A stretch of DNA of 9,502 bases. Source: Bacteroidales bacterium. Its GTDB lineage: Bacteria; Bacteroidota; Bacteroidia; Bacteroidales; Azobacteroidaceae. This document shows, piece after piece, positions 1 to 5,785 of the stretch. Position numbers and translations under genes: made by a program. The number at the start of each line of letters is the position of its first letter. The stretch's first letter is position 1. Below the pieces are notes generated by a model that saw only the letters and a list, made by a program, of their open reading frames with translations, was not told where the DNA came from and did no database searches. The stretch is taken from positions 1 to 9,502 of the forward strand of contig JAJBTS010000343.1 of NCBI GenBank assembly GCA_020860885.1. The letters are read 5' to 3'.

Positions 1-493
1 AGACATCTGTGTCATGCTTTAATATGCCTTCTAAAACTATATTAGACACTTTAATATCCTTTTCTTTTATGAATCTTACACTTTGAATAGCATGCGAGAA
101 ACCACCATAATCTTTCAATAGATCGTTTAAAGCTCTTTCCGCAGCATGTCCAAATGGTGTATGTCCTATATCATGCCCATAAGCTATTGCTGAAGCGAGG
201 TCTCTATTTAGACCTAATGCGTCAGAAACACTAGTTGCAATTTGTTCTACCTCTAATGTGTGAGTTAATCGGGTTCTATGATCACCACTCTTTGTTGCTG
301 CTATTACTTGTGTTTTATCTTGGAGTCTTCTAAAACCTCCAGAATATAGGATTCTATCCCTTTCTCGTCTATATTGTGTTCGATGAGTCTCTTCTTGCCC
401 TGTATTAATAGGGTTTGGCACTGCTGCATTATGAATAAAGTTGTTGTGCATGGATGATATATCATCACTCGTTTTTGCTTCTATTTTTTTCAT
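1..493 (-). CDS. dGTPase-like HD-domain deoxynucleotide triphosphohydrolase (N-terminal 164 residues, cut by window edge)
   Basis: Seen: an open frame from ATG at 493 runs to base 1 without a stop, so only the N-terminal part is present. Residues 41-62 hold an RRERDRILYSGGFRRLQDKTQV-type entry motif and residues 73-88 an RTRLTHTLEVEQIA motif with metal-ligand H78. GHDIGHTPFGH at 106-116 gives H107-D108, H111 and H116, and FSHAIQSVR at 132-140 and EGILKH at 155-160 follow. Known: these motifs in this order define the dGTPase family (HD superfamily), which splits dNTPs into deoxynucleoside and triphosphate in the cytoplasm; some members deplete dNTPs as phage defence. Inferred: the catalytic half looks intact, so the gene is probably functional if the missing C-terminus is normal. 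Its neighbour upstream is an MNT-HEPN gene 300 bp away, so it probably has its own promoter. The exact substrate (dGTP or other dNTPs) cannot be told, and housekeeping dNTP control is the main alternative to defence. Confidence 0.93.
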   Translation of the reverse strand, partial: MKKIEAKTSDDISSMHNNFIHNAAVPNPINTGQEETHRTQYRRERDRILYSGGFRRLQDKTQVIAATKSGDHRTRLTHTLEVEQIATSVSDALGLNRDLASAIAYGHDIGHTPFGHAAERALNDLLKDYGGFSHAIQSVRFIKEKDIKVSNIVLEGILKHDTDV

Positions 494-532
494 TTTGAAA
501 TATCTTATTTATTGTTTTATTAACTCCATTAT

Positions 533-552
533 TGTAATCACATGTAATCACA
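533..552. repeat. Perfect tandem 10-bp repeat upstream of dGTPase
   Basis: TGTAATCACA occurs twice in immediate succession (533-542 and 543-552), with no mismatch. A 10-bp period equals about one helical turn, so two proteins bound here would sit on the same DNA face. It lies 40-59 bp upstream of the dGTPase ATG, where an operator or activator site could be. The repeat itself is seen; the regulatory role is inferred. Confidence 0.5.
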
Positions 553-599
553 AGAATTCATCAAAAGAGGTATATTGAGCATCGTATTAAAAATCTTTT

Positions 600-622
600 G
601 TAGCAACATTCTTTTTTGCTAC
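600..622. other. Hairpin in the dGTPase upstream region, possible terminator
   Basis: GTAGCAA (600-606) and TTGCTAC (616-622) are perfect 7-bp arms around a 9-nt loop. On the minus strand the hairpin is followed by AAAAGATTTTT, an imperfect T-run, so it could end the MNT-HEPN transcript, which stops about 170 bp upstream. It could equally be a structured part of the dGTPase leader. The stem is short and contains only three G-C pairs. Confidence 0.3.
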
Positions 623-793
623 TCCAAACTCAGTTGTATTAAATTGAAGCATTACATATAAATCAGTGATATATGGGGTAGTTATCCATGTAAGTGCCGA
701 TCTCCTTATTCTGATAATATATTACAAATATACACAAGCAATTCTTCTTTTTAGCATCCTGTTATTAGATATAATAATTTGGCAAATATTAAA

Positions 794-1681
794 TTAGATT
801 TTTTTTCTGTATCCTTCAATCCTTTCCCCACAAATCCTCTTTGTTATCTCCCTCAATAACTCCACTTTCGGAATAAGTGCATCAATATCTTGTTTTGTTA
901 CCACAAAATGCGGGTTATAACGAGCATCCACATAAGCCGCTTTCAGGAGAGTAAATAACCGTTTCTCTTCCGGCGTATCCTGTGGAAAAACAGTTTTCAG
1001 ATCTTCCGAATATTTTCTAACAGAAGCAGAGAGTTTGGAAAGATTATGTTGTTTGTTATTTCGTAGAGTAAAGCTTAATCGGATTGCATAATAGTAGTTT
1101 TCACAGGCTTGATGAAGATTGAATATTGAATCTTTATACCATTCTTTCTCCAGCGTAATTTTCGCAATTTCAAGTTTTCTCTCAGCACTTTCGAACTTCT
1201 CATCAAAATACTCCTGTGCCTGTTCCTTTATCTCCTCAAAGTTCAGCTTTCTCCGCCGAGCTAATTTATATTTTCCACTATTATAAAGAATGATCCCCTC
1301 TTCTTTAATCTGGGTATAAAAATATCGTCCCTCCTCAATAAACTTATTAAAATTCTTAATATCATCATTAATAAACTGAACAGGAGTATCCCTATCGAAA
1401 TCCTTACCAACAAAGAAAATATCTTCTACATTATCCAGAACCGTTTCAGCCTTCTTACTGTTGATTCCGCTTGTAACAACAATTATATCATAATCAGATA
1501 TTTCTACAGTAGGAACACCATCAGGTTCAACCCTTATTCCACGCTTCACATAATTATTCCTTGCATAACTACCATAGAGAATTATATATTCCGTTTGAGG
1601 TAACCGTTTCAATACCTCTTTAATCAGGAAGTTTAATTCCTCCTGTTTGTCTTTCGGAAGATATGCAATAGAATTTTTCAT
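794..1681 (-). CDS. Fused nucleotidyltransferase (MNT)-HEPN domain protein
   Basis: Seen: 295 residues in two domains. Residues 1-135 are a polymerase-beta-like nucleotidyltransferase with GSYARNNY at 37-44 and SDYD at 62-65 (D63 and D65 as likely metal ligands); about 17 residues lie between the two motifs, longer than in minimal MNT proteins. Residues about 150-285 are an alpha-helical HEPN domain with FNLHQACENYYYAI at 187-200, HNLSKL at 212-217 and ARYNPHF at 253-259. Known: MNT and HEPN proteins commonly form toxin-antitoxin pairs in which MNT AMPylates or otherwise neutralises the HEPN RNase; fusions also exist, mostly unstudied. Odd: R254 and H258 are three residues apart, tighter than the usual R-x4-6-H of RNase HEPN domains, so RNase activity is doubtful. 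The start at 1681 is the only good ATG before the first domain. No separate partner gene is next to it. Confidence 0.85.
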   Translation of the reverse strand: MKNSIAYLPKDKQEELNFLIKEVLKRLPQTEYIILYGSYARNNYVKRGIRVEPDGVPTVEISDYDIIVVTSGINSKKAETVLDNVEDIFFVGKDFDRDTPVQFINDDIKNFNKFIEEGRYFYTQIKEEGIILYNSGKYKLARRRKLNFEEIKEQAQEYFDEKFESAERKLEIAKITLEKEWYKDSIFNLHQACENYYYAIRLSFTLRNNKQHNLSKLSASVRKYSEDLKTVFPQDTPEEKRLFTLLKAAYVDARYNPHFVVTKQDIDALIPKVELLREITKRICGERIEGYRKKI

Positions 1682-1709
1682 TGAGTTGATAAATAGAATC
1701 TTAAAAAGA

Positions 1710-1717
1710 CAAAACTA
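1710..1717 (-). promoter_or_regulatory. Candidate -7 box for the MNT-HEPN gene
   Basis: The minus strand reads TAGTTTTG, a full match to the Bacteroidota -7 consensus TAnnTTTG, 28 bp upstream of the ATG at 1681. A TTTG lies upstream, but at 24 bp it is further than the usual 19-21 bp. A second match, TAAATTTG, lies at 1742-1749. Either would make the MNT-HEPN gene independent of the nuclease gene ending at 1807. Confidence 0.35.
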
Positions 1718-1806
1718 CAAAAAAATCCTTGATTAATTTAACAAATTTATACGAAGTTGTATTATTGTCTTGCTGGCTCATGATTATGTTATTCTACTTA
1801 TGAAAT

Positions 1807-2952
1807 TTATTCGTCTTCATTATTTAATTCCTTTTCAATCTCTTCGATAGATGGAAGGGATGACTTGAAGTTTTCCGGTAATAGTTTTGAAAAGCTATAT
1901 TCTGAAATTCCTATCGGTTGACTACTGCTTTTTAATGAATACTGCGCTTCGATGTTATCTTTTGTCTTGCAAATGAGTAATCCAATTGTAGGATTATCTA
2001 TGTCTTTTTTTAATTGTTCATCAACAGCGACGATATAATATCCGAGTTTCCCCGTATGCTCCGGCTCAAACTCTTTAACTTTCAATTCTATAACTACGTA
2101 GCACCGGAGTTCTAAATGATAGAATAATAAATCAATGCTTCTTTCTTTACTACCTACTTTTATAGGATATTGTCTACCGACAAAGGCAAAACCTTGTCCA
2201 AGCTCCAATAAGAATTTTGTAATGTTATCGACCAAAGCATCTTCAAGTTCTTTTTCCTTATAATTTTCTGTTAATGTGAGAAAATCGAAATTATAGGGGT
2301 CTTTTAATGTTTCTTTTGCTAAATCGCTCTGGACATCAGGAAGCAATTTATCAAAATTATTAATGGATTTCCCTTGTGCGTGATATAAATCAGCATCCAT
2401 AAAGTTCATCAACATGGCTCTACTCCAACCATTTTTTATGGTCTTTTGCACATAAAATAACGCTTCGTGTATAGATTTACATTTGGTGAAAATTTCTATA
2501 TGATGTCCCCAAGGAATTGAAAATAAAATGTTGGATTTGAATTCTTCATCATATAGAGTACGATCTGCTACGCTCTTATTGTCGGTGTTTCCTAAATTTC
2601 CAACAGCTTGTTGGAAATTTGTATCGTCTAATTTTCCAGCAAGCTGTTGGAAATCTGTATTCTCCTGAGTGTAAAATAAATAAAACTTCTTCATGTTATA
2701 CAGATTGGATTTTGAAAATCCATGCATATCTGGGAATTCAGATTTTAACTCTTTATGAACTTGTTTGTAAAAACCACTTCCCCATACTGTATCCATTTGA
2801 CGAATAACTATATCTTTCCCTAAATCCCAATACAATCGCAACAATTCAGAATTAACTTTAACCGCTGCTCTGAGTTGGCTCTGACGGATTCTACTCTTCA
2901 AATCCACTAACCACTGCTTAAATTCCGAATCTTTTATTATATCTGTCCTCAT
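1807..2952 (-). CDS. DUF1016/YhcG-family PD-(D/E)XK nuclease
   Basis: Seen: 381 residues. Residues about 10-95 match the DUF1016 N-terminal helical domain (LLRLYWDLGKDI at 37-48, then WGSGFYKQVHKEL at 57-69 and the GFSKSNLYNMKKFYLFY block at 78-94). After a repetitive linker (about 97-131) comes the IPWGHH block at 146-151 and ALFYVQKTIKNGWSR at 164-178. The C-terminal nuclease fold follows, with D274 in SIDLLFYH and E289-x-K291 in VIELKV. Known: the fold belongs to the PD-(D/E)XK phosphodiesterases; family members occur beside type I restriction-modification genes and in defence islands, but the natural target is not settled. Inferred: the catalytic D..ExK triad is intact, so it is likely an active nuclease. 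It begins 26 bp after the recombinase stop and is probably co-transcribed with it. No hsd genes are in the window. Confidence 0.9.
   Translation of the reverse strand: MRTDIIKDSEFKQWLVDLKSRIRQSQLRAAVKVNSELLRLYWDLGKDIVIRQMDTVWGSGFYKQVHKELKSEFPDMHGFSKSNLYNMKKFYLFYTQENTDFQQLAGKLDDTNFQQAVGNLGNTDNKSVADRTLYDEEFKSNILFSIPWGHHIEIFTKCKSIHEALFYVQKTIKNGWSRAMLMNFMDADLYHAQGKSINNFDKLLPDVQSDLAKETLKDPYNFDFLTLTENYKEKELEDALVDNITKFLLELGQGFAFVGRQYPIKVGSKERSIDLLFYHLELRCYVVIELKVKEFEPEHTGKLGYYIVAVDEQLKKDIDNPTIGLLICKTKDNIEAQYSLKSSSQPIGISEYSFSKLLPENFKSSLPSIEEIEKELNNEDE
2594..2660. repeat. In-frame 36-bp tandem repeat with palindromic core inside the nuclease gene
   Basis: Two imperfect 28-bp copies (2597-2624 and 2633-2660, about 5 mismatches) are spaced exactly 36 bp apart, i.e. 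12 codons. The copy at 2594-2620 is a perfect inverted repeat with 12-bp arms (AAATTTCCAACA / TGTTGGAAATTT) and a 3-nt loop; the other copy keeps the palindrome with one mismatch in the 8-bp arms. They encode FQQAVGNL and FQQLAGKL in the linker between the DUF1016 N-terminal domain and the nuclease part. Because of the symmetry, the plus strand also encodes FQQAVGNL here. Confidence 0.85.
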
Positions 2953-2978
2953 ATTGTTCTTTTCTGTTTTTCAGGTAT

Positions 2979-3848
2979 TTAATCCAACAAATTTACTAAT
3001 TCTTTTTTCATTTCTTCATCTATCTCACGATAACGGCTGAAAGCTTTGCTTCCTTCTTTATGTCCGCTTAATGCTCCGATTAGGTTGGGGTCTTTTACTT
3101 TCTTATATATATTGCCTATAAATGTTCTCCGTGCCATATGACTACTTGCCACTTCGTACAAAGGCTTTTTAACTTCTTCGTTTGTTAGTGGGTCTAATAC
3201 CGTTACTATTCGATTTAGTTCTGCTAATTGAAAAGCTTTTTTAATAGCATCATTATATTTCTGCTCCGATATGAATGGCAATAACTTTTCACCTCCATAG
3301 TCTTTATATTTTTCTAAAATGGCTTTCGTTTTATCGTTTAGTGGCACTCTTACGGTTACGGAATTTCCCTCTTTCGTTTTTCGGGGAATATACTTAATAG
3401 CTTCATTTATTATATTTTGTTTAGTCATTCTGTATAAATCGCCAATTCGGCAACCGATAAGGCTTTGAAATATAAATATATCCCTCTGTATTTCTGTTTG
3501 TTTATGTCCGGATAAGTCTTTCTCATACAACTTATCCCGTTCTTCCAATGTGATATATATAGGAGTGCCATATGTACATTCATCTATCCTGAATTGGTCG
3601 AATGGTCTGTTTTTGGTTTTCTTAGTATCATAGCACCACAGGAAAAAAGTTCTTATCCTGCAAAAACAGTCAATTAATGTATTCTTTCCTCTTGGCTTTG
3701 GAGTGCGTTTCTCCGGTATTTGCTCGTAAATTGCCGGATACAATTCGTAGTACCGATGTTCATTTTCAAAGAAATCCCACATATCATGTAAAGTGTCAGG
3801 TGCTATGAATAAAAAGGAAGAGCTGTAAATCAAATGATTACGGCTCAT
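2979..3848 (-). CDS. Tyrosine recombinase/integrase, short at the N-terminus
   Basis: Seen: 289 residues. The C-terminal catalytic domain (about 95-289) has all the hallmark residues: R134 in GCRIGDL, a basic K157/K159 on the beta-hairpin (PRKTKEG), H237-x-x-R240 in SSHMARRTF, H263 in SGHKEGSKAF and the nucleophile Y273. Residues about 15-90 look like the later part of a SAM-like core-binding domain (DTLHDMWDFFENEH, then IRTFFLWC). Known: Bacteroidota recombinases of this type are normally near 400 residues, with an N-terminal arm-binding domain. Here none precedes it: upstream in frame there is a TGA at 3900-3902 and no other start. Inferred: a truncated element integrase, or a naturally short invertase-like recombinase. 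With the downstream nuclease gene 26 bp away it suggests an operon at the edge of a mobile islet. Confidence 0.87.
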   Translation of the reverse strand: MSRNHLIYSSSFLFIAPDTLHDMWDFFENEHRYYELYPAIYEQIPEKRTPKPRGKNTLIDCFCRIRTFFLWCYDTKKTKNRPFDQFRIDECTYGTPIYITLEERDKLYEKDLSGHKQTEIQRDIFIFQSLIGCRIGDLYRMTKQNIINEAIKYIPRKTKEGNSVTVRVPLNDKTKAILEKYKDYGGEKLLPFISEQKYNDAIKKAFQLAELNRIVTVLDPLTNEEVKKPLYEVASSHMARRTFIGNIYKKVKDPNLIGALSGHKEGSKAFSRYREIDEEMKKELVNLLD

Positions 3849-3921
3849 TTTATTTTTGAAGGTAAAAGTTAATAAAGTTTTTGAAATTATAAAATGATAT
3901 CAATAAGTGTATTCACAGGTT
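3849..3921. other. Gap between recombinase and hypothetical gene; possible islet junction
   Basis: This 73-bp AT-rich stretch separates the accessory group on the left from the crp-gdx-hypothetical group on the right. The end of the recombinase gene where the arm-binding domain should be encoded abuts it. No attachment-site repeat, clear terminator or good -7/-33 promoter pair was found in it. The junction idea is inference. Confidence 0.25.
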
Positions 3922-4596
3922 CTAGTAATCCGCTTCATACCCATGGCCATTCTTGCCATAAAATATTAACCATCTGGCTAAGGAATAAACAATATGCAAT
4001 TTGCTTTCGAGAGAATTTTCATCCGTGCCGGGTGGTTCTATTTGTTCTCTTAAATATTCCAAGTTATTCTCCTGAGCGATTTTATCGGCAACCGTCCGAA
4101 GTCTTTGCCCATAATCCAACGCATCTTCTGCAAATTTCGTTTCCCAGGCTTCATTGACCAAATCTTCTCCTAATATATCCGTACAATCCTGAAGGAATTG
4201 TCCTCTAAATACGTTTTCATCTTGTCCCAGAGAGCTATATACAGGGACACCGTCGGGCTCTTTGGCTAATTCAATTACATAATACCCTTCGTAATCTTTT
4301 AAGAATTCTTCGAGAGAAGAAGTTTTTTCTTTGAGTTCGTTGTATTTGTTTTTGATCCAATCGTTCGCTTCTTTGTCTCTCCCGACTCTCGGAGCCCGAA
4401 TTGTTTCGTAAGTTGGAATTTGATTGGCTAGCCATTCCTGCATCAAATCTTCTCTTGTCGGCAATTTCTTCCCTTTTAATTTCTGGAAAAAGGAAGGTTG
4501 AGGTATTTTGTTTTGACTGACCCTCTCATAAATTTCCACAAACCGCTTCTCGAATCCAGGTATGGGTTTCCCCATTGGTCGCATATCTAATCCCAT
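3922..4596 (-). CDS. Conserved hypothetical protein (224 aa)
   Basis: I do not recognise an established domain. Seen: a soluble, charged protein beginning MGLDMRPMGKPIPGFEKRF, with no signal peptide or membrane segment. Blocks that look conserved are QPSFFQKLKGKKLPTRE (about 33-49), the aromatic/acidic stretch LKDYEGYYVIELAKEPDG (about 98-115), VYSSLGQDENVFRGQFLQDC (about 118-137) and the end WLIFYGKNGHGYEADY. The many Trp, Tyr and Asp/Glu residues and compact size recall Bacteroidota proteins of unknown function and, loosely, immunity-type proteins, but no toxin is adjacent. It starts 31 bp after the transporter stop, so it may be the third gene of a crp-gdx operon; the coding frame is complete and its start ATG at 4596 is the first in the frame after the gap. 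Confidence 0.8.
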   Translation of the reverse strand: MGLDMRPMGKPIPGFEKRFVEIYERVSQNKIPQPSFFQKLKGKKLPTREDLMQEWLANQIPTYETIRAPRVGRDKEANDWIKNKYNELKEKTSSLEEFLKDYEGYYVIELAKEPDGVPVYSSLGQDENVFRGQFLQDCTDILGEDLVNEAWETKFAEDALDYGQRLRTVADKIAQENNLEYLREQIEPPGTDENSLESKLHIVYSLARWLIFYGKNGHGYEADY

Positions 4597-4627
4597 ATTA
4601 TTTGTTTAAGTCAATACTAAAGTTTAT

Positions 4628-4954
4628 TTAATGAGATACAAATTTAAGGCCGATGATTGAAACAATCAAGGTAGAAATGAAAAATACTCTCCAGAAGTTG
4701 GCGGGTTCATTAAAAACAAAGATCCCCATTAAGACTGTTCCTACAGCTCCAATTCCTGTCCATACAGCATAAGCCGTGCCGATAGGTAAGGTTTGTGTTG
4801 CTTTTATCAGTAAAGCCATACTAATGGAAAGTGAGATTAAAAAGCCTATGGCCCAACCGTACATTTCATTTCCTGAAGTTTCTTTGATTTTCCCTAAGCA
4901 GGAAGTGAATCCTACTTCAAATAACCCTGCAATAATTAAAATGATCCAATTCAT
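4628..4954 (-). CDS. SMR-family transporter, Gdx/SugE (guanidinium exporter) subgroup
   Basis: Seen: 108 residues with four hydrophobic helices (about 2-22, 32-52, 57-79, 84-105), the normal SMR length. The coupling glutamate is E13 in AGLFEVGF. TM3 carries AYAVWTGIGAVGT (61-73), followed by a FNEP loop (81-84). Known: the WTGIGAVGT form of TM3 marks the Gdx/SugE branch, which exports guanidinium in exchange for protons as an antiparallel dimer in the inner membrane, whereas EmrE/QacE-type drug exporters differ here. Inferred: guanidinium or small-cation export. It lies 71 bp downstream of a Crp/Fnr gene on the same strand and is probably read through from it. I see no ykkC/guanidine riboswitch in the 71-bp gap, so a regulator protein may do the job. 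The substrate is family-based only. Confidence 0.92.
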   Translation of the reverse strand: MNWIILIIAGLFEVGFTSCLGKIKETSGNEMYGWAIGFLISLSISMALLIKATQTLPIGTAYAVWTGIGAVGTVLMGIFVFNEPANFWRVFFISTLIVSIIGLKFVSH

Positions 4955-5025
4955 AAAATATTTGCTTTTTATTGCAAAGGTCGTAAATAGGTCTCAAAGA
5001 AAATTTTACAAATGATAAAAAATAA

Positions 5026-5589
5026 TCATTTTATATTCGCCCGGATCCGGCTTAAAGAAACCTGAGTTATTCCAAGATAAGAGGCAATATACGATAATTG
5101 TATTCTTTGAAGGAGTTCAGGATGGTTTTTTATTAATTCGCCGTATCTCTCCGATGCTGTTTTGAATTGTCTTTCAATCAGTCTTTCTTCCGTTTTGAGT
5201 AATTCTTGTTCTGCAAACCTTCTTCCCCAATTGGCTATGTGTATGTCTTTTACAAACAGATTATCCAATGCCGGGACACTTAGTTTGTATAGTATGGAAT
5301 TTTCTAACAATTCAATATTCTCGTATCCTTTCTGGTTATTGACATAGCTTTTCATAGACACTACGGTATTCCCTTCTTTTCCAAACCAGAAAGTAATTTC
5401 ATCGCCCGATGAGTAAGTATAAGCACGGACAATTCCTTTTTTGATAAAAAAGATATTTCTTTCTGTTTTATCCGCATTTAATAAACGATAGCCTTTAGGA
5501 TATTCAACTTCAGTAATAAACTCCAGGAGGCTTTCCTTGGAAGAGTCCGGGAGTTCATATATTTTATCCAGAATTGTTTCTATCTCCAT
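5026..5589 (-). CDS. Crp/Fnr-family transcriptional regulator
   Basis: Seen: 187 residues. Residues about 10-115 form a cNMP-binding-type beta-roll (YPKGYRLLNADKTERNIFFIKKGIVRAY, with the glycine-turn pattern of the fold, then TFWFGKEGNTVVSMKSY). A long helix follows (about 118-140), and the C-terminus holds a winged-helix HTH (ERYGELIKNHPELLQRIQLSYIASYLGITQVSLSRIRANIK, recognition helix about 174-186). It ends soon after the recognition helix, as in many short Bacteroidota members. No Fnr-type cysteines are visible, so an iron-sulfur sensor is unlikely; the effector is unknown. It is divergent from the HExxH gene and upstream of the Gdx gene, which makes both obvious candidate targets, though that is inference. 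Confidence 0.9.
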   Translation of the reverse strand: MEIETILDKIYELPDSSKESLLEFITEVEYPKGYRLLNADKTERNIFFIKKGIVRAYTYSSGDEITFWFGKEGNTVVSMKSYVNNQKGYENIELLENSILYKLSVPALDNLFVKDIHIANWGRRFAEQELLKTEERLIERQFKTASERYGELIKNHPELLQRIQLSYIASYLGITQVSLSRIRANIK

Positions 5590-5713
5590 TGAAATATAAG
5601 ATTTTTCTTAGTGTTCGTTTCAACAAAAGTAATAAAATCTTAGAAATGGAAGTATAGAGGCGAATTTAGGAATAACCGGAATGGGATTAAAACAATTTTA
5701 CGGGTTGTGTAAT

Positions 5714-5727
5714 TATCTAAATAGATA
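5714..5727. promoter_or_regulatory. Palindromic candidate operator TATCTA-AA-TAGATA
   Basis: Two perfect 6-bp arms flank AA, just upstream of the -33 box at 5731. The place fits an activator or repressor dimer site for the divergent Crp/Fnr protein. It does not match the E. coli CRP or FNR consensus, and AT-rich palindromes of this size also occur by chance. Confidence 0.35.
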
Positions 5728-5730
5728 GAG

Positions 5731-5761
5731 TTTGTAATAGTACGTAGAGAATTTATATTTA
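5731..5761 (+). promoter_or_regulatory. Candidate Bacteroidota-type promoter for the HExxH gene
   Basis: TTTG at 5731-5734 is followed by a 19-bp spacer and TATATTTA at 5754-5761, one base off TAnnTTTG. Spacer and boxes fit the known -33/-7 pattern of Bacteroides promoters (19-21 bp). Transcription would begin around 5768, giving a leader of roughly 18 nt before the ATG at 5786. Confidence 0.55.
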
Positions 5762-5785
5762 ATTCGGCATACAATAAGAATAGGA

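Larger units (their letters stand above)
494..793. other. 300-bp AT-rich intergenic region upstream of the dGTPase gene
   Basis: No gene of credible length is visible here on either strand. The region holds a tandem 10-bp repeat 40 bp from the dGTPase start, a 7-bp hairpin around 600-622, and a minus-strand TATATTTG (725-732) that resembles the Bacteroidota -7 box TAnnTTTG but has no TTTG at the expected -33 distance. It is the longest gap in the window and most likely carries the promoter and control sites of the dGTPase gene plus the end of the MNT-HEPN transcript. Confidence 0.6.
5590..5785. promoter_or_regulatory. Divergent promoter region between the Crp/Fnr gene and the HExxH gene
   Basis: This 196-bp region serves two genes leaving in opposite directions. 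For the minus-strand gene, TACTTTTG at 5624-5631 matches the -7 consensus TAnnTTTG, 35 bp before the ATG, without a clear -33 TTTG. The plus-strand promoter and a dyad are listed separately. A regulator gene facing a target gene across such a region is a common arrangement for auto-control. Confidence 0.55.

Noticed and set aside
663..689. Minus-strand 8-codon frame MDNYPIYH after AAGGAG, a possible leader peptide
   Set aside because: The AAGGAG is 12 nt from the ATG, too far for a good ribosome site, and such tiny frames are expected by chance; nothing suggests attenuation.
2619..2807. Plus-strand open frame carrying FQQAVGNL like the nuclease on the other strand
   Set aside because: It begins with TTG, lies wholly inside the nuclease gene, and the matching peptide is explained by the palindromic repeat.
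1520..4255. Shared peptide EPDGVP in the MNT-HEPN protein and the 224-aa hypothetical protein
   Set aside because: Surrounding residues and the DNA differ, so the six-residue match is most simply coincidence.
4955..5025. Possible guanidine riboswitch ahead of the Gdx-type transporter
   Set aside because: The gap is only 71 bp, AT-rich, and shows neither the paired ACGG hairpins of the mini-ykkC class nor room for the larger class.
5010..5031. AAATGAT / ATCATTT hairpin across the Crp/Fnr stop codon as a terminator
   Set aside because: The 7-bp stem has only one G-C pair, has no clean T-run after it and overlaps the coding end; AT-rich DNA gives such stems often.
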